A stretch of 64,000 nucleotides of DNA from Bacillus luti. GTDB lineage: Bacteria > Bacillota > Bacilli > Bacillales > Bacillaceae_G. The position numbers and the translations under genes were made by a program. The notes below the pieces were generated by a model. It did not search any database, had not been told where the DNA came from, and worked only from the letters and a program-made list of their open reading frames with translations. Below, in pieces: positions 9,874 to 19,491 of the stretch (positions are counted from its first letter, which is position 1; every line of letters starts with the position of its first letter). The DNA lies in contig NZ_MACI01000069.1 in the NCBI RefSeq assembly GCF_001884105.1, forward strand, positions 1 to 64,000. Reading direction: 5' to 3'.

Positions 9874-11163
9874 GTGAAGGAAAGAACGATACAACCTGTT
9901 AATAACGGATTAAATGGCAACATTACAATTCCAGGTGATAAGTCCATTTCACACCGCGCTGTTATGTTCGGCGCGATTGCAGAAGGAAAAACGACAATTA
10001 AAGGTTTCTTGCCCGGTGCAGATTGTTTAAGTACAATTTCTTGCTTTAAAGAAATGGGAGTAGACATTACGCAAAATGGCGATGAAGTCACTGTAGTTGG
10101 TAAAGGGTTAGAAGGTTTACAAGAACCGAAAGCGGTATTAGATGTTGGTAATTCTGGTACAACGATACGATTAATGTCAGGAATTTTGGCAAATACACCA
10201 TTTTTCTCTTGCGTACAAGGTGATGCGTCTATCGCCAAAAGACCGATGCAACGTGTAACAAATCCATTAAAACAGATGGGTGCCAAAATCGATGGCCGAG
10301 AAGAAGGAACGTTTACACCGCTAACAATACGCGGCGGCGATTTAAAAGCAATCGAATATACGTCGCCAGTTGCAAGTGCGCAAGTAAAATCAGCTATTTT
10401 ACTTGCAGGACTTCGCGCAGAAGGTGTAACAGCTGTTACAGAACCACATATTTCACGCGACCATACAGAAAGAATGCTTGAAGCATTTGGAGTTAAAGTA
10501 ACTCGCGTGGGGAAAACTGTGAAACTGGCAGGTGGACAAAAGTTAACAGCGACAGACGTTCAAGTACCAGGTGACGTATCATCAGCAGCATTTTTCTTAG
10601 TAGCAGGCGCAATCATTCCAAATAGTAAACTAGTATTAGAAAATGTAGGGATGAATCCAACTCGTACAGGTATTATTGATGTTCTAGAGAAAATGGGTGC
10701 TACGTTTACTGTAGAGTCAATTAACGAAGGAGCTTCAGAACCAGCTGCAAACATAACAATCGAAACATCCTCATTAAAAGGAATCGAAATCGGCGGAGAT
10801 ATTATCCCAAGATTAATCGATGAAATTCCAGTAATCGCATTAGCGGCAACGCAAGCAGAAGGAATTACAGTAATTAAAGATGCGCACGAATTAAAAGTTA
10901 AAGAAACGAACCGTATTGATACAGTCGTTGCAGAGTTAACGAAACTAGGAGCTCGCATAGAAGCAACGGATGACGGCATGATTATTTACGGAAAATCAGC
11001 TTTAAAAGGCAATACAGTAAATAGTTACGGCGATCACCGCATCGGAATGATGCTTGCAATTGCTGGATGTATCGCAGAAGGAAAAACAACAATTGAAGAT
11101 GCAGAAGCAGTTGGCGTATCATACCCTACATTCTTCGAAGAACTTCAAACGTTAGCTAAATAA
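9874..11163 (+). CDS. aroA: EPSP synthase, class II
   Basis: 3-phosphoshikimate 1-carboxyvinyltransferase (429 aa; aroE in B. subtilis), joining shikimate 3-phosphate and phosphoenolpyruvate. [10 protein letters not shown] near the N-terminus and [10 protein letters not shown] are typical. All four class II signatures are present: GDKS, SAQVK, RDHTE and NPTR, placing it with the naturally glyphosate-tolerant type of EPSPS rather than the plant/E. coli type. The start is GTG at 9874, seven bases after GAAGGTG. It is the last gene of the aromatic operon and is followed by a terminator. Confidence 0.96.
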   Translation: MKERTIQPVNNGLNGNITIPGDKSISHRAVMFGAIAEGKTTIKGFLPGADCLSTISCFKEMGVDITQNGDEVTVVGKGLEGLQEPKAVLDVGNSGTTIRLMSGILANTPFFSCVQGDASIAKRPMQRVTNPLKQMGAKIDGREEGTFTPLTIRGGDLKAIEYTSPVASAQVKSAILLAGLRAEGVTAVTEPHISRDHTERMLEAFGVKVTRVGKTVKLAGGQKLTATDVQVPGDVSSAAFFLVAGAIIPNSKLVLENVGMNPTRTGIIDVLEKMGATFTVESINEGASEPAANITIETSSLKGIEIGGDIIPRLIDEIPVIALAATQAEGITVIKDAHELKVKETNRIDTVVAELTKLGARIEATDDGMIIYGKSALKGNTVNSYGDHRIGMMLAIAGCIAEGKTTIEDAEAVGVSYPTFFEELQTLAK

Positions 11164-11174
11164 AGTGATGCAGA

Positions 11175-11202
11175 GCAGATACGGAATGTATCTGCTTTTT
11201 TA
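11175..11202 (+). terminator. terminator of the aromatic operon
   Basis: GCAGATAC and GTATCTGC form an 8-bp stem with a 5-base loop, followed by a run of T, just after the EPSP synthase stop codon. Confidence 0.85.
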
Positions 11203-11312
11203 TGTTAGATTGCAGATAAACATATGTTAGGAAGTTTACGTATAATTTCACTTACCGAACTGTAATAGTAAGAATTATGGTACAATTCAAACAAGGAATG
11301 GAGGAGAATTAT

Positions 11313-12470
11313 ATGAGTGTCATACAATTAAAAGAAGATAAGTTCAGAGAAGCATTACGTTTATCAGAATACGCTTTTCAATATAAAGTAGATGAGGAAC
11401 GATTACAGCAACAACTTACAAAGATGAAGGAAAGTCATGAAATATACGGCATTATGGAAGGGAAAGACTTAGCAGCAAAACTACATCTTATTCCGTTTCA
11501 TATTTACATAGGTAAAAAAAGATTTAAAATGGGAGGCGTTGCGGGGGTAGCGACGTATCCAGAGTACAGAAGAAGCGGGTATGTAAAAGAATTACTTCAA
11601 CATTCACTTCAAACGATGAAAAATGACGGATATACAGTTTCGATGCTACATCCATTTGCCGTTTCATTTTACCGTAAATACGGCTGGGAACTTTGTGCAA
11701 ATCGATTAGTATGTCATATGACTAAGAGCGATTTAATTATGAAAAAACAAGTGAATGGTACTGTGAAACGTTTTAATAAGGAAAATCATCCAGAAGAAGT
11801 AGAGAAAATCTATGAAACATTTGCAGAGCGTTTTTCAGGGATGCTAGTTCGCAGTGAAAAATGGTGGTTGCAAGCAGTCTATCATGATTTTACATTAGCG
11901 ATTTACTATGATGAAAATAAAACGGCAGCAGGTTACATGTTATATAAAATAGAAAACTATAAAATGACAGTAGAAGAATTTGTTCCATTACATAATGAAG
12001 CGAGAAACGGCCTATGGAACTTTATTTGTCAGCATGATTCTATGATAAAAGAACTAGAAATGACTATAAGTGAAAAAGAACCATTGTTATATACATTACA
12101 AGAGCCAAGAGTGAAGGCGGAAGTGAAACCATATTTTATGGGCAGGATTGTAGATGTGGAGCAGTTTTTAAAACAATATGAGTTGAACTGGAACAATGTA
12201 CAGCAAGAAGTGATCTTACATATTACAGATTCATTTGCTCCGTGGAATAATGTTACAGTGAGACTTGCAAATCATGAAATAACAATTGTAGAAGAAGCAA
12301 TGGATAAAGGAATCAAGCTAGATATAAATGCACTATCTACAATATTGTTTGGCTACAAACGCCCACTAGAACTTAATGAAATAGAATTAATTAGTGGAAG
12401 TGAAGAGGAAATACGAGCATTTGAGAATGTAGTACCAGTGTATGAAGCTTTTATTTACGATTTCTTTTAA
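11313..12470 (+). CDS. Eis-like GNAT N-acetyltransferase
   Basis: A 385-aa protein with an N-terminal GNAT fold containing the acetyl-CoA-binding ATYPEYRRSGYVKELL segment, a second GNAT-like middle region, and a C-terminal SCP2-like domain (about 280-385). This tripartite layout is that of the Eis family, which acetylates amine-bearing small molecules or proteins; the Bacillus substrate is not known. The ATG at 11313 follows GGAGGAG by six bases; a longer frame from 11277 lacks a site. It is a single gene with its own terminator. Confidence 0.82.
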   Translation: MSVIQLKEDKFREALRLSEYAFQYKVDEERLQQQLTKMKESHEIYGIMEGKDLAAKLHLIPFHIYIGKKRFKMGGVAGVATYPEYRRSGYVKELLQHSLQTMKNDGYTVSMLHPFAVSFYRKYGWELCANRLVCHMTKSDLIMKKQVNGTVKRFNKENHPEEVEKIYETFAERFSGMLVRSEKWWLQAVYHDFTLAIYYDENKTAAGYMLYKIENYKMTVEEFVPLHNEARNGLWNFICQHDSMIKELEMTISEKEPLLYTLQEPRVKAEVKPYFMGRIVDVEQFLKQYELNWNNVQQEVILHITDSFAPWNNVTVRLANHEITIVEEAMDKGIKLDINALSTILFGYKRPLELNEIELISGSEEEIRAFENVVPVYEAFIYDFF

Positions 12471-12489
12471 TTTGCATATAGGAAGTCGG

Positions 12490-12520
12490 GCTATCCCAAT
12501 GGAATTTCGGGATAGCTTCT
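12490..12520 (+). terminator. intrinsic terminator
   Basis: GCTATCCC and GGGATAGC form an 8-bp stem with an 11-base loop, followed by a T-rich stretch, directly after the Eis-like gene. Confidence 0.8.
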
Positions 12521-12627
12521 TCTAATATTGTCGGCTTTTGTCGGGAAGTCAATATAATTGGAGTTGAGCTGATATAATTTCATTCACAAACAAGGGATAG
12601 AAAATCGCAACTATACTTGTCATACCC

Positions 12628-12655
12628 TTGACTTTTAATCCATCTAATTTATAAT
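12628..12655 (+). promoter_or_regulatory. sigma-A promoter of the TetR gene
   Basis: TTGACT (12628-12633) and TATAAT (12650-12655) with a 16-base spacer. The TetR-type palindrome at 12664 begins eight bases after the -10 box, placing it over the likely transcription start, as expected for autorepression. Confidence 0.75.
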
Positions 12656-12663
12656 TAAAAAAC

Positions 12664-12681
12664 GGAATGAATTTTCATTCC
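12664..12681. promoter_or_regulatory. operator copy 1 (TetR autoregulation)
   Basis: The 18-base palindrome GGAATGAATTTTCATTCC has 8-bp arms around two central bases. The same arms recur four more times before the MMPL exporter gene. Its place between promoter and start codon points to autoregulation by the TetR protein encoded next. Confidence 0.8.
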
Positions 12682-12700
12682 TGAAAATTGAGGTGGAAAA

Positions 12701-13267
12701 ATGGCTAAAAACAAACAAGAAGACATTTTTGATGCTGCAATACAACTTTTTGCAGAGCGGGGTTATGATGGTACAACAATTCCGATGATTGCTGAAAAAG
12801 CAAAAGTAGGTGCAGGTACTATTTACCGTTATTTTGAAAATAAAGAGGCACTTGTTAATTCTTTATTTACGAAAAGTGTTTTACAACTATCGGAATTAAT
12901 TAAAACCGATTTTCCAGTCGATGCAAATATTCGTGAACAGTTTAGCCATACGTATAACCGTTTATTTGAATTTGCGAGACAAAATGCGGATGCTTTCCTT
13001 TTTACAAATTCTCATTGTGATAGTTATTTTCTAGATGAACATAGTAATGAAATATTCGAGGACTTTATGGGCTTCTTCATGAACTTAATTGAAGATGGAA
13101 TCGAAAAAGGTTTTCTTCGTCCATTACCACCAATTGCTTTAATTATCATTGTATACCAACCAATTGAAAAATTAATTAAAGTTATGGAAACAGGGCAATT
13201 AGAATATACAGAAGAATTGGTAAAAGAATTGGAAGAAAGTTGTTGGAATGCTATTAGAATCATTTGA
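12701..13267 (+). CDS. TetR/AcrR-family transcriptional repressor
   Basis: A 188-aa regulator with an N-terminal TetR helix-turn-helix: FDAAIQLFAERGYDGTTIPMI, then a recognition helix in VGAGTIYRYFENKEAL (about residues 8-52), and an all-helical ligand-binding C-terminus. GAGGTGG precedes the ATG. One palindrome lies in its promoter and four more lie between it and the MMPL exporter, so it very likely represses itself and the exporter and is released by an exported compound. The effector is unknown. The arrangement resembles fatty-acid or drug-responsive TetR/RND pairs. Confidence 0.9.
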   Translation: MAKNKQEDIFDAAIQLFAERGYDGTTIPMIAEKAKVGAGTIYRYFENKEALVNSLFTKSVLQLSELIKTDFPVDANIREQFSHTYNRLFEFARQNADAFLFTNSHCDSYFLDEHSNEIFEDFMGFFMNLIEDGIEKGFLRPLPPIALIIIVYQPIEKLIKVMETGQLEYTEELVKELEESCWNAIRII

Positions 13268-13288
13268 TTCTATAGCTTTATAAGGACA

Positions 13289-13306
13289 GGAATGAACATT
13301 CATTCC
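13289..13306. promoter_or_regulatory. operator copy 2
   Basis: GGAATGAACATTCATTCC is a perfect 8-2-8 palindrome, 22 bases after the TetR stop codon. It shares its arms with the other four copies; only the central dinucleotide differs. Confidence 0.82.
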
Positions 13307-13356
13307 GAGAAAAGTATTAAAAAAATAACAGGAGATGATAAATCTGTACAATTTAA

Positions 13357-13374
13357 GGAATGAATGTTCATTCC
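13357..13374. promoter_or_regulatory. operator copy 3
   Basis: GGAATGAATGTTCATTCC repeats the 8-2-8 palindrome, 68 bases after copy 2, upstream of the MMPL exporter. Confidence 0.82.
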
Positions 13375-13421
13375 GGAATTCGTAGTTTTTTAGAATTAAA
13401 AAGTAATGTAATAGAAAGATA

Positions 13422-13439
13422 GGAATGAACGTTCATTCC
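13422..13439. promoter_or_regulatory. operator copy 4
   Basis: GGAATGAACGTTCATTCC repeats the palindrome with central CG, 65 bases after copy 3. Confidence 0.82.
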
Positions 13440-13463
13440 GAAAAAGGTATTTCTGAAAGAATG

Positions 13464-13481
13464 GGAATGAATATTCATTCC
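13464..13481. promoter_or_regulatory. operator copy 5
   Basis: GGAATGAATATTCATTCC repeats the palindrome with central TA, 42 bases after copy 4 and 40 bases before the exporter start codon. Confidence 0.82.
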
Positions 13482-13520
13482 GTAACTAACGTGAAATTTT
13501 ATTAGCAGGAGATGATTCAA

Positions 13521-16500
13521 ATGAGCAAGTTAAAAAGTTGGAGAAGTTTATCTTTACTATTATGGATAGTTATTACCATTACAATGATCGTAACGATACC
13601 TAATATGGATAAATTAGTGAAAGAAAAAGGGCACATTACGATTCCTAATACAGAACAAAGTAGTATTGCTGACAAAATGATAAAAGAAATGGATAAAGAC
13701 GGGACAGAAAAGTATGATATTATAGCTGTTTTTAATAGTGGTAGTAAAACAGCATTAACGACTGAGCAAAAAGAAGAAATAACAAAAACAATCAACGCTT
13801 TGCAAAATGAAAAAGAACAATTAGGAATTAAAGAAGTTGTTTCACATTTAGATAATAAAGACTTAGAGAAGCAATTAGTTTCTAAAGATAATACGACTAT
13901 TTTAACGCAAATATCGATAGATAAAAAACATGGTGAAATATCAAAAGTTACAAATAATCTTCATAAAAAAGTGCAAACGAAAGAGGTAAAAACGTACTTA
14001 ACAGGAAGTGACCTAATAGCGGGTGATTTTCTTAAATCTTCTCAAGAGGGAGTGAAAAAGACGGAAGTTATTTCAATCATTTTCATTCTTGTAGTATTAA
14101 TCATTGTATTTCGTTCACCTATTGTTCCGATTGTTTCTCTACTTACAGTTGGGGTATCGTATTTAGTTTCTATGGGGGTAATTGCTCATCTTGTAGATCA
14201 ATTCAATTTTCCATTTTCAAACTTTACACAAGTGTTTGTAGTTGTCGTTCTGTTCGGAGTTGGAACAGACTATAACATTTTACTATATACGAGATTTAAA
14301 GAGGAATTAAGTAAACAAGAAAATGCATTTTTGGCCACGAAAGAGACTTTTAAATCGGCAGGGAAAACAGTTATATATAGCGGGGTAGCTGTATTAATTG
14401 GATTTGCATCACTTGTTTTAGCGAATTTTAAATTGTATCAATCCACTTCAGCAGTATCAATTGGGGTTGCAGTATTACTACTTGTATTGACGACATTAAA
14501 TCCATTTTTCATGGTACTTTTAGGGAAAGGAATGTTTTATCCCGTTAAAACATTTAAAGGACATGAAGATAGTCGTTTATGGGGATTTTTTGCAAAAAAC
14601 TCAGTTGCAAGACCATTTGTCGCTTTAATCATTGTATTCGTGATATCGATTCCATTTATTGTGAAATACTCTAACACGCTTAATTATAATGATTTATTTG
14701 AAGTCGATAATAAGTATGAGTCAAAGATGGGGATTAACGTAATTGAAGAGCATTTTCCACCTGGTTTTTCTTCACCAAGTACGTTAGTCATTCAATCGAA
14801 TAACAAGTTAGATGAGGCGAGTTCGCTTCAAACTTTAGATGAACTAACTGATAAGATTTTGAAAGTGAAAGGTGTTTCAGAAGTATATTCACCGACACGT
14901 CCAACTGGTGATAGGATTAAAGAACTATATATAAATAAACAAGCGGGAGAACTAAATACAGGTTTAGGAGATGCCAATGGTGGTATCAAGGAAATTAATG
15001 ATGGATTAACTACTGCGAAAGATAAAATGGGTAGTAAGGACTCAAATAGCCTTGCAAACGTTCAAAAGTTAATTGATGGAACAAATGAAGCGGAAAATGG
15101 TGTTTCAGCATTAGGAACAGCTTTAAATCAACTATCAAATGGCATAAATGACGGAGCACAAGGTGCGCAGCAAATTGAGAGCGGGTTAACTTCAGTAAAT
15201 GAAAATATAAATGTTCTATCTAATGCAACGTCGCAGCTACATGCTGGTTATGCGCAGTTAGAGAAAGGTTTAAGTTCTTACGATCAATACTTCGGAAGTA
15301 TTTCTCAAGCGATTGATGGTGCGAAAAAAGGTTATGAGCAAATTGAAATGTTAATGACCAATTTCATTCAAATGAAACCAGAATTAGCAAATGATCCTAA
15401 CATTCTGCAGACGATAGGTATTGCTAAAGAGGCTCAAAAGCAATTAGGTGGGCTTTCAAATGAGTTAAATCAATTAGCAACGCAGCATAAAGCAGCTATG
15501 GGTTCATTTAAAGAAGCGAATCAGTCACTATTGAAAGTAGATAACGGTTTAAAAGAAATGAACAGTGGTGTTACTAAGTTACAAAAAGGCGTTGGTGAGC
15601 TGAAAAACGGCTTGAATGAAGGTGCTACAGGTTCAAAACAAATTGCGAATAAATCAGCTGAGTTACAATCTGGTTTAGCGAAAATAAACGATGGGCAAGG
15701 GCAGTTATTAACTGGACTAAAAGATTTGCAAGACCAGATGGGGCAATTACAATCTGGTTTATCTAAAAGTACAGAAGGGCTTGGAAAAGTAAGTAACGGC
15801 CTGAATGACGCACAGAAATATTTAGGAGAACTGAATGAATCAAAAAGCTCTGAGAAATTCTATATTCCAAAAGAAGTTTTAGAGGGAGAAGATTTCCAAA
15901 AAGCTTTGAATACGTACATGTCTCATGATAGAAAGACTGCTAAAATGACAATCATTTTAGACGTAAATCCATATTCGAAAGAAGCGATGCCAATTATTCA
16001 AGAAATCAATAAAACAATAGAGGGTACTTTAAAGGGAACGGAATTAAATGATGCGAAAACAGCAATCGGAGGGACAACAGCTAGAAATGTTGATTTAAAA
16101 GAAGTAACCGGGCAAGATTTCTTGCGTACTGCTACGATTATGTTGATTGGAATTGGGATTGTATTAATCGTGATTACACGTTCATTATTAAACACAATCT
16201 TTATTATTGGATCGTTAATATTAGCGTACTTCGCATCACTGGGCATAAGTGAACTAATTAGTACACATGTATTAAACGTTGAATCATTAAGCTGGAATGT
16301 TCCATTCTTTAGTTTTATAATGCTTGTCGCTTTAGGAGTGGATTATAGCATTTTCTTAATGATGCGTTATAACGAGTTAGAAGGGGATTCGGTAACGAAA
16401 ATTGTAACTGCATCTCGTCACATAGGCGGAGTTGTATTATCAGCGGCATTTATTTTAGGAGGGACCTTTGCAGCGTTAATACCTTCAGGTGTATTAACTC

Positions 16501-16637
16501 TTATACAAGTTGCTTCAGTTGCTGTTATTGGGCTTCTATTATTAGCGCTTATTATTATGCCAATATTATTGCCGGCTTTAATTGGTTTAACAAGTAAGTT
16601 GAAGGGCTATACAAAGAAATTGAGTAATAAAAAATAA
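13521..16637 (+). CDS. MMPL/RND-superfamily exporter
   Basis: A 1038-aa membrane exporter with two MMPL-type membrane halves. The first hydrophobic block (about residues 180-390) and the second (about 880-1025) flank a large extracytoplasmic region. Residues about 460-770 are rich in repeats of the form L-x-x-G-L-x-x-G, which resemble the helical heptads of YhgE/Pip proteins. GVGTDYNILLYTRFKEEL and ALGVDYSIFLMMRYNELE are the paired membrane motifs with Asp-Tyr expected for proton-driven RND transport. The ATG at 13521 is eight bases after AGGAGAT; an in-frame ATG at 13512 overlaps that site. Substrate is unknown; lipids or hydrophobic toxins are usual. Four operator palindromes precede it. 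Confidence 0.9.
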   Translation: MSKLKSWRSLSLLLWIVITITMIVTIPNMDKLVKEKGHITIPNTEQSSIADKMIKEMDKDGTEKYDIIAVFNSGSKTALTTEQKEEITKTINALQNEKEQLGIKEVVSHLDNKDLEKQLVSKDNTTILTQISIDKKHGEISKVTNNLHKKVQTKEVKTYLTGSDLIAGDFLKSSQEGVKKTEVISIIFILVVLIIVFRSPIVPIVSLLTVGVSYLVSMGVIAHLVDQFNFPFSNFTQVFVVVVLFGVGTDYNILLYTRFKEELSKQENAFLATKETFKSAGKTVIYSGVAVLIGFASLVLANFKLYQSTSAVSIGVAVLLLVLTTLNPFFMVLLGKGMFYPVKTFKGHEDSRLWGFFAKNSVARPFVALIIVFVISIPFIVKYSNTLNYNDLFEVDNKYESKMGINVIEEHFPPGFSSPSTLVIQSNNKLDEASSLQTLDELTDKILKVKGVSEVYSPTRPTGDRIKELYINKQAGELNTGLGDANGGIKEINDGLTTAKDKMGSKDSNSLANVQKLIDGTNEAENGVSALGTALNQLSNGINDGAQGAQQIESGLTSVNENINVLSNATSQLHAGYAQLEKGLSSYDQYFGSISQAIDGAKKGYEQIEMLMTNFIQMKPELANDPNILQTIGIAKEAQKQLGGLSNELNQLATQHKAAMGSFKEANQSLLKVDNGLKEMNSGVTKLQKGVGELKNGLNEGATGSKQIANKSAELQSGLAKINDGQGQLLTGLKDLQDQMGQLQSGLSKSTEGLGKVSNGLNDAQKYLGELNESKSSEKFYIPKEVLEGEDFQKALNTYMSHDRKTAKMTIILDVNPYSKEAMPIIQEINKTIEGTLKGTELNDAKTAIGGTTARNVDLKEVTGQDFLRTATIMLIGIGIVLIVITRSLLNTIFIIGSLILAYFASLGISELISTHVLNVESLSWNVPFFSFIMLVALGVDYSIFLMMRYNELEGDSVTKIVTASRHIGGVVLSAAFILGGTFAALIPSGVLTLIQVASVAVIGLLLLALIIMPILLPALIGLTSKLKGYTKKLSNKK

Positions 16638-16640
16638 TTG

Positions 16641-16668
16641 AATCCCCCTTTAAAGGGGGATTTTTTTG
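16641..16668. terminator. bidirectional terminator
   Basis: AATCCCCCTTT and AAAGGGGGATT form an 11-bp perfect stem followed by T on the plus strand. It sits between two converging genes, ending the exporter message and partly serving the opposite lipoprotein gene. Confidence 0.85.
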
Positions 16669-17124
16669 TTACTTAATAAACTTGTCCATGACATCTTTAT
16701 ATTTTGCAAATTCTTCATCTTTCATATCGCCATTCATTTGCAAAAGAAAATCGCCTTTTGCATGTGTATGAGAGAATAACATAGGAGCAGAATTTCCTAA
16801 TTCATCGTAATATTTCTTAACTTTTTCTAAATCTTCTTTTTTAGTTATCTCAAATAAGCGACCACCGTTATCCTCACCAAGTGCTGGTACTATAATACGT
16901 TTCCCTTCTTTACGCAAGTTTCCGAACTCTTTTTGAGGTAAATCAGTTGGGTTTTCTGCTTGGAGACCAGCGTTTTTAAACTCAGTGATAATCGAATCGA
17001 CAGTTACTTTTGTTTCTTTTTTTTCTTGTTTTGATTCAGTAGGTGTTTTTACGTTATTATTACTACATGCAGTTAAGGAAGTGAGAGATAAACATAATGC
17101 TCCAATTATAAATATTTTCTTCAA
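16669..17124 (-). CDS. small lipoprotein, function unknown
   Basis: This 151-aa protein has a lipoprotein signal peptide with lipobox LTAC (Cys at about 20), then a Lys/Glu/Thr-rich linker and a compact domain of about 110 residues. The start is a TTG at 17124 with AAGGAGGAG five bases upstream. It should be exported and lipid-anchored on the outer face of the membrane. I do not recognise the domain with confidence; related Bacillus proteins are often simply labelled lipoprotein or stress protein. Confidence 0.75.
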   Translation of the reverse strand: MKKIFIIGALCLSLTSLTACSNNNVKTPTESKQEKKETKVTVDSIITEFKNAGLQAENPTDLPQKEFGNLRKEGKRIIVPALGEDNGGRLFEITKKEDLEKVKKYYDELGNSAPMLFSHTHAKGDFLLQMNGDMKDEEFAKYKDVMDKFIK

Positions 17125-17199
17125 AATAACTCCTCCTTAAATTGTGAAAATCGCTTCTATATAATATGGTTTCGTTAAAAACATACATTTTATTCAAGA

Positions 17200-17248
17200 T
17201 AGAAGATGGATGAATAGCAATCAACCGTTGCTATTCATCCATCTTCTA
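17200..17248. repeat. 21-bp perfect inverted repeat
   Basis: Arms at 17200-17220 and 17228-17248 match perfectly over 21 bases around a 7-base loop (TCAACCG). There is no following T run on either strand, so it is not a standard terminator. It lies between the divergent lipoprotein and ABC-F genes. Confidence 0.85.
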
Positions 17249-17313
17249 CTATATAATAGCTATAGTCTACAATAATTGAGTCGTAATATGCGATTTTTTA
17301 AGACAATCGGTGA

Positions 17314-18978
<1,665 letters not shown>

Positions 18979-18990
18979 TATATAATGAAA

Positions 18991-19020
18991 AAACTCGCTC
19001 TTTTTAGAGCGAGTTTTTTT
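18991..19020 (+). terminator. intrinsic terminator
   Basis: AAACTCGCTCT and AGAGCGAGTTT form an 11-bp stem with a 4-base loop and a trailing T run, just after the ABC-F gene. Confidence 0.9.
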
Positions 19021-19480
19021 GTCGAGAAGACGTACAATCAATGGTGGGTTAAATGAATAATTATTCAGATATAACATTAATGATCAAAAAAAATTAATGT
19101 ACGAAAGGAATGTAATGATTATAAGGATTTAAAGAATTAGTTGAAGTAGGGGGAATATAATTAAATTGCATTATTTTATCATGTGAAAAATGTGCCAAAA
19201 CTGGAGATAGATTTGTTTGCGAATGAGTTTATAAAGGTATATAGTATGGGATGTCATAATTAGTGGATGAATCCTTGGGAGAAAACAGGAAATGTTACAA
19301 ATGTATTTCATTAAATAGAAACCAAGGTCAAAATGTCTAGAAAGAAATAGTTGAATAAATACTAGCTTCAAATTATAATTACTAATATTCTTCATATAGT
19401 TAAATAAAAATAATCTATTTGAAGAAGAAAAATTGAATAGAGAGACAGACTTATAATAAATAAGCCTTGGATGATCAAAA
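19021..19480. other. 460-base AT-rich stretch without a supported gene
   Basis: No frame here combines a ribosome binding site with plausible coding composition. A minus-strand frame at 19171-19395 has no SD and looks random. The promoter of the LTA synthase-type gene probably lies near the right end, but I could not fix it. Confidence 0.5.
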
Positions 19481-19491
19481 GAGGTGGAGAA

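Noticed and set aside
12664-13481. The five palindromes as a dispersed repeat or recombination site
   Set aside because: They are confined to the TetR/exporter promoters here, have TetR-operator size and one lies directly over the TetR promoter, so operators are the simpler reading.
19171-19395. 74-aa minus-strand ORF between the ABC-F and LTA synthase genes
   Set aside because: No ribosome binding site, and amino-acid composition (Ile, Phe, Leu, Tyr rich without pattern) typical of AT-rich noncoding DNA.
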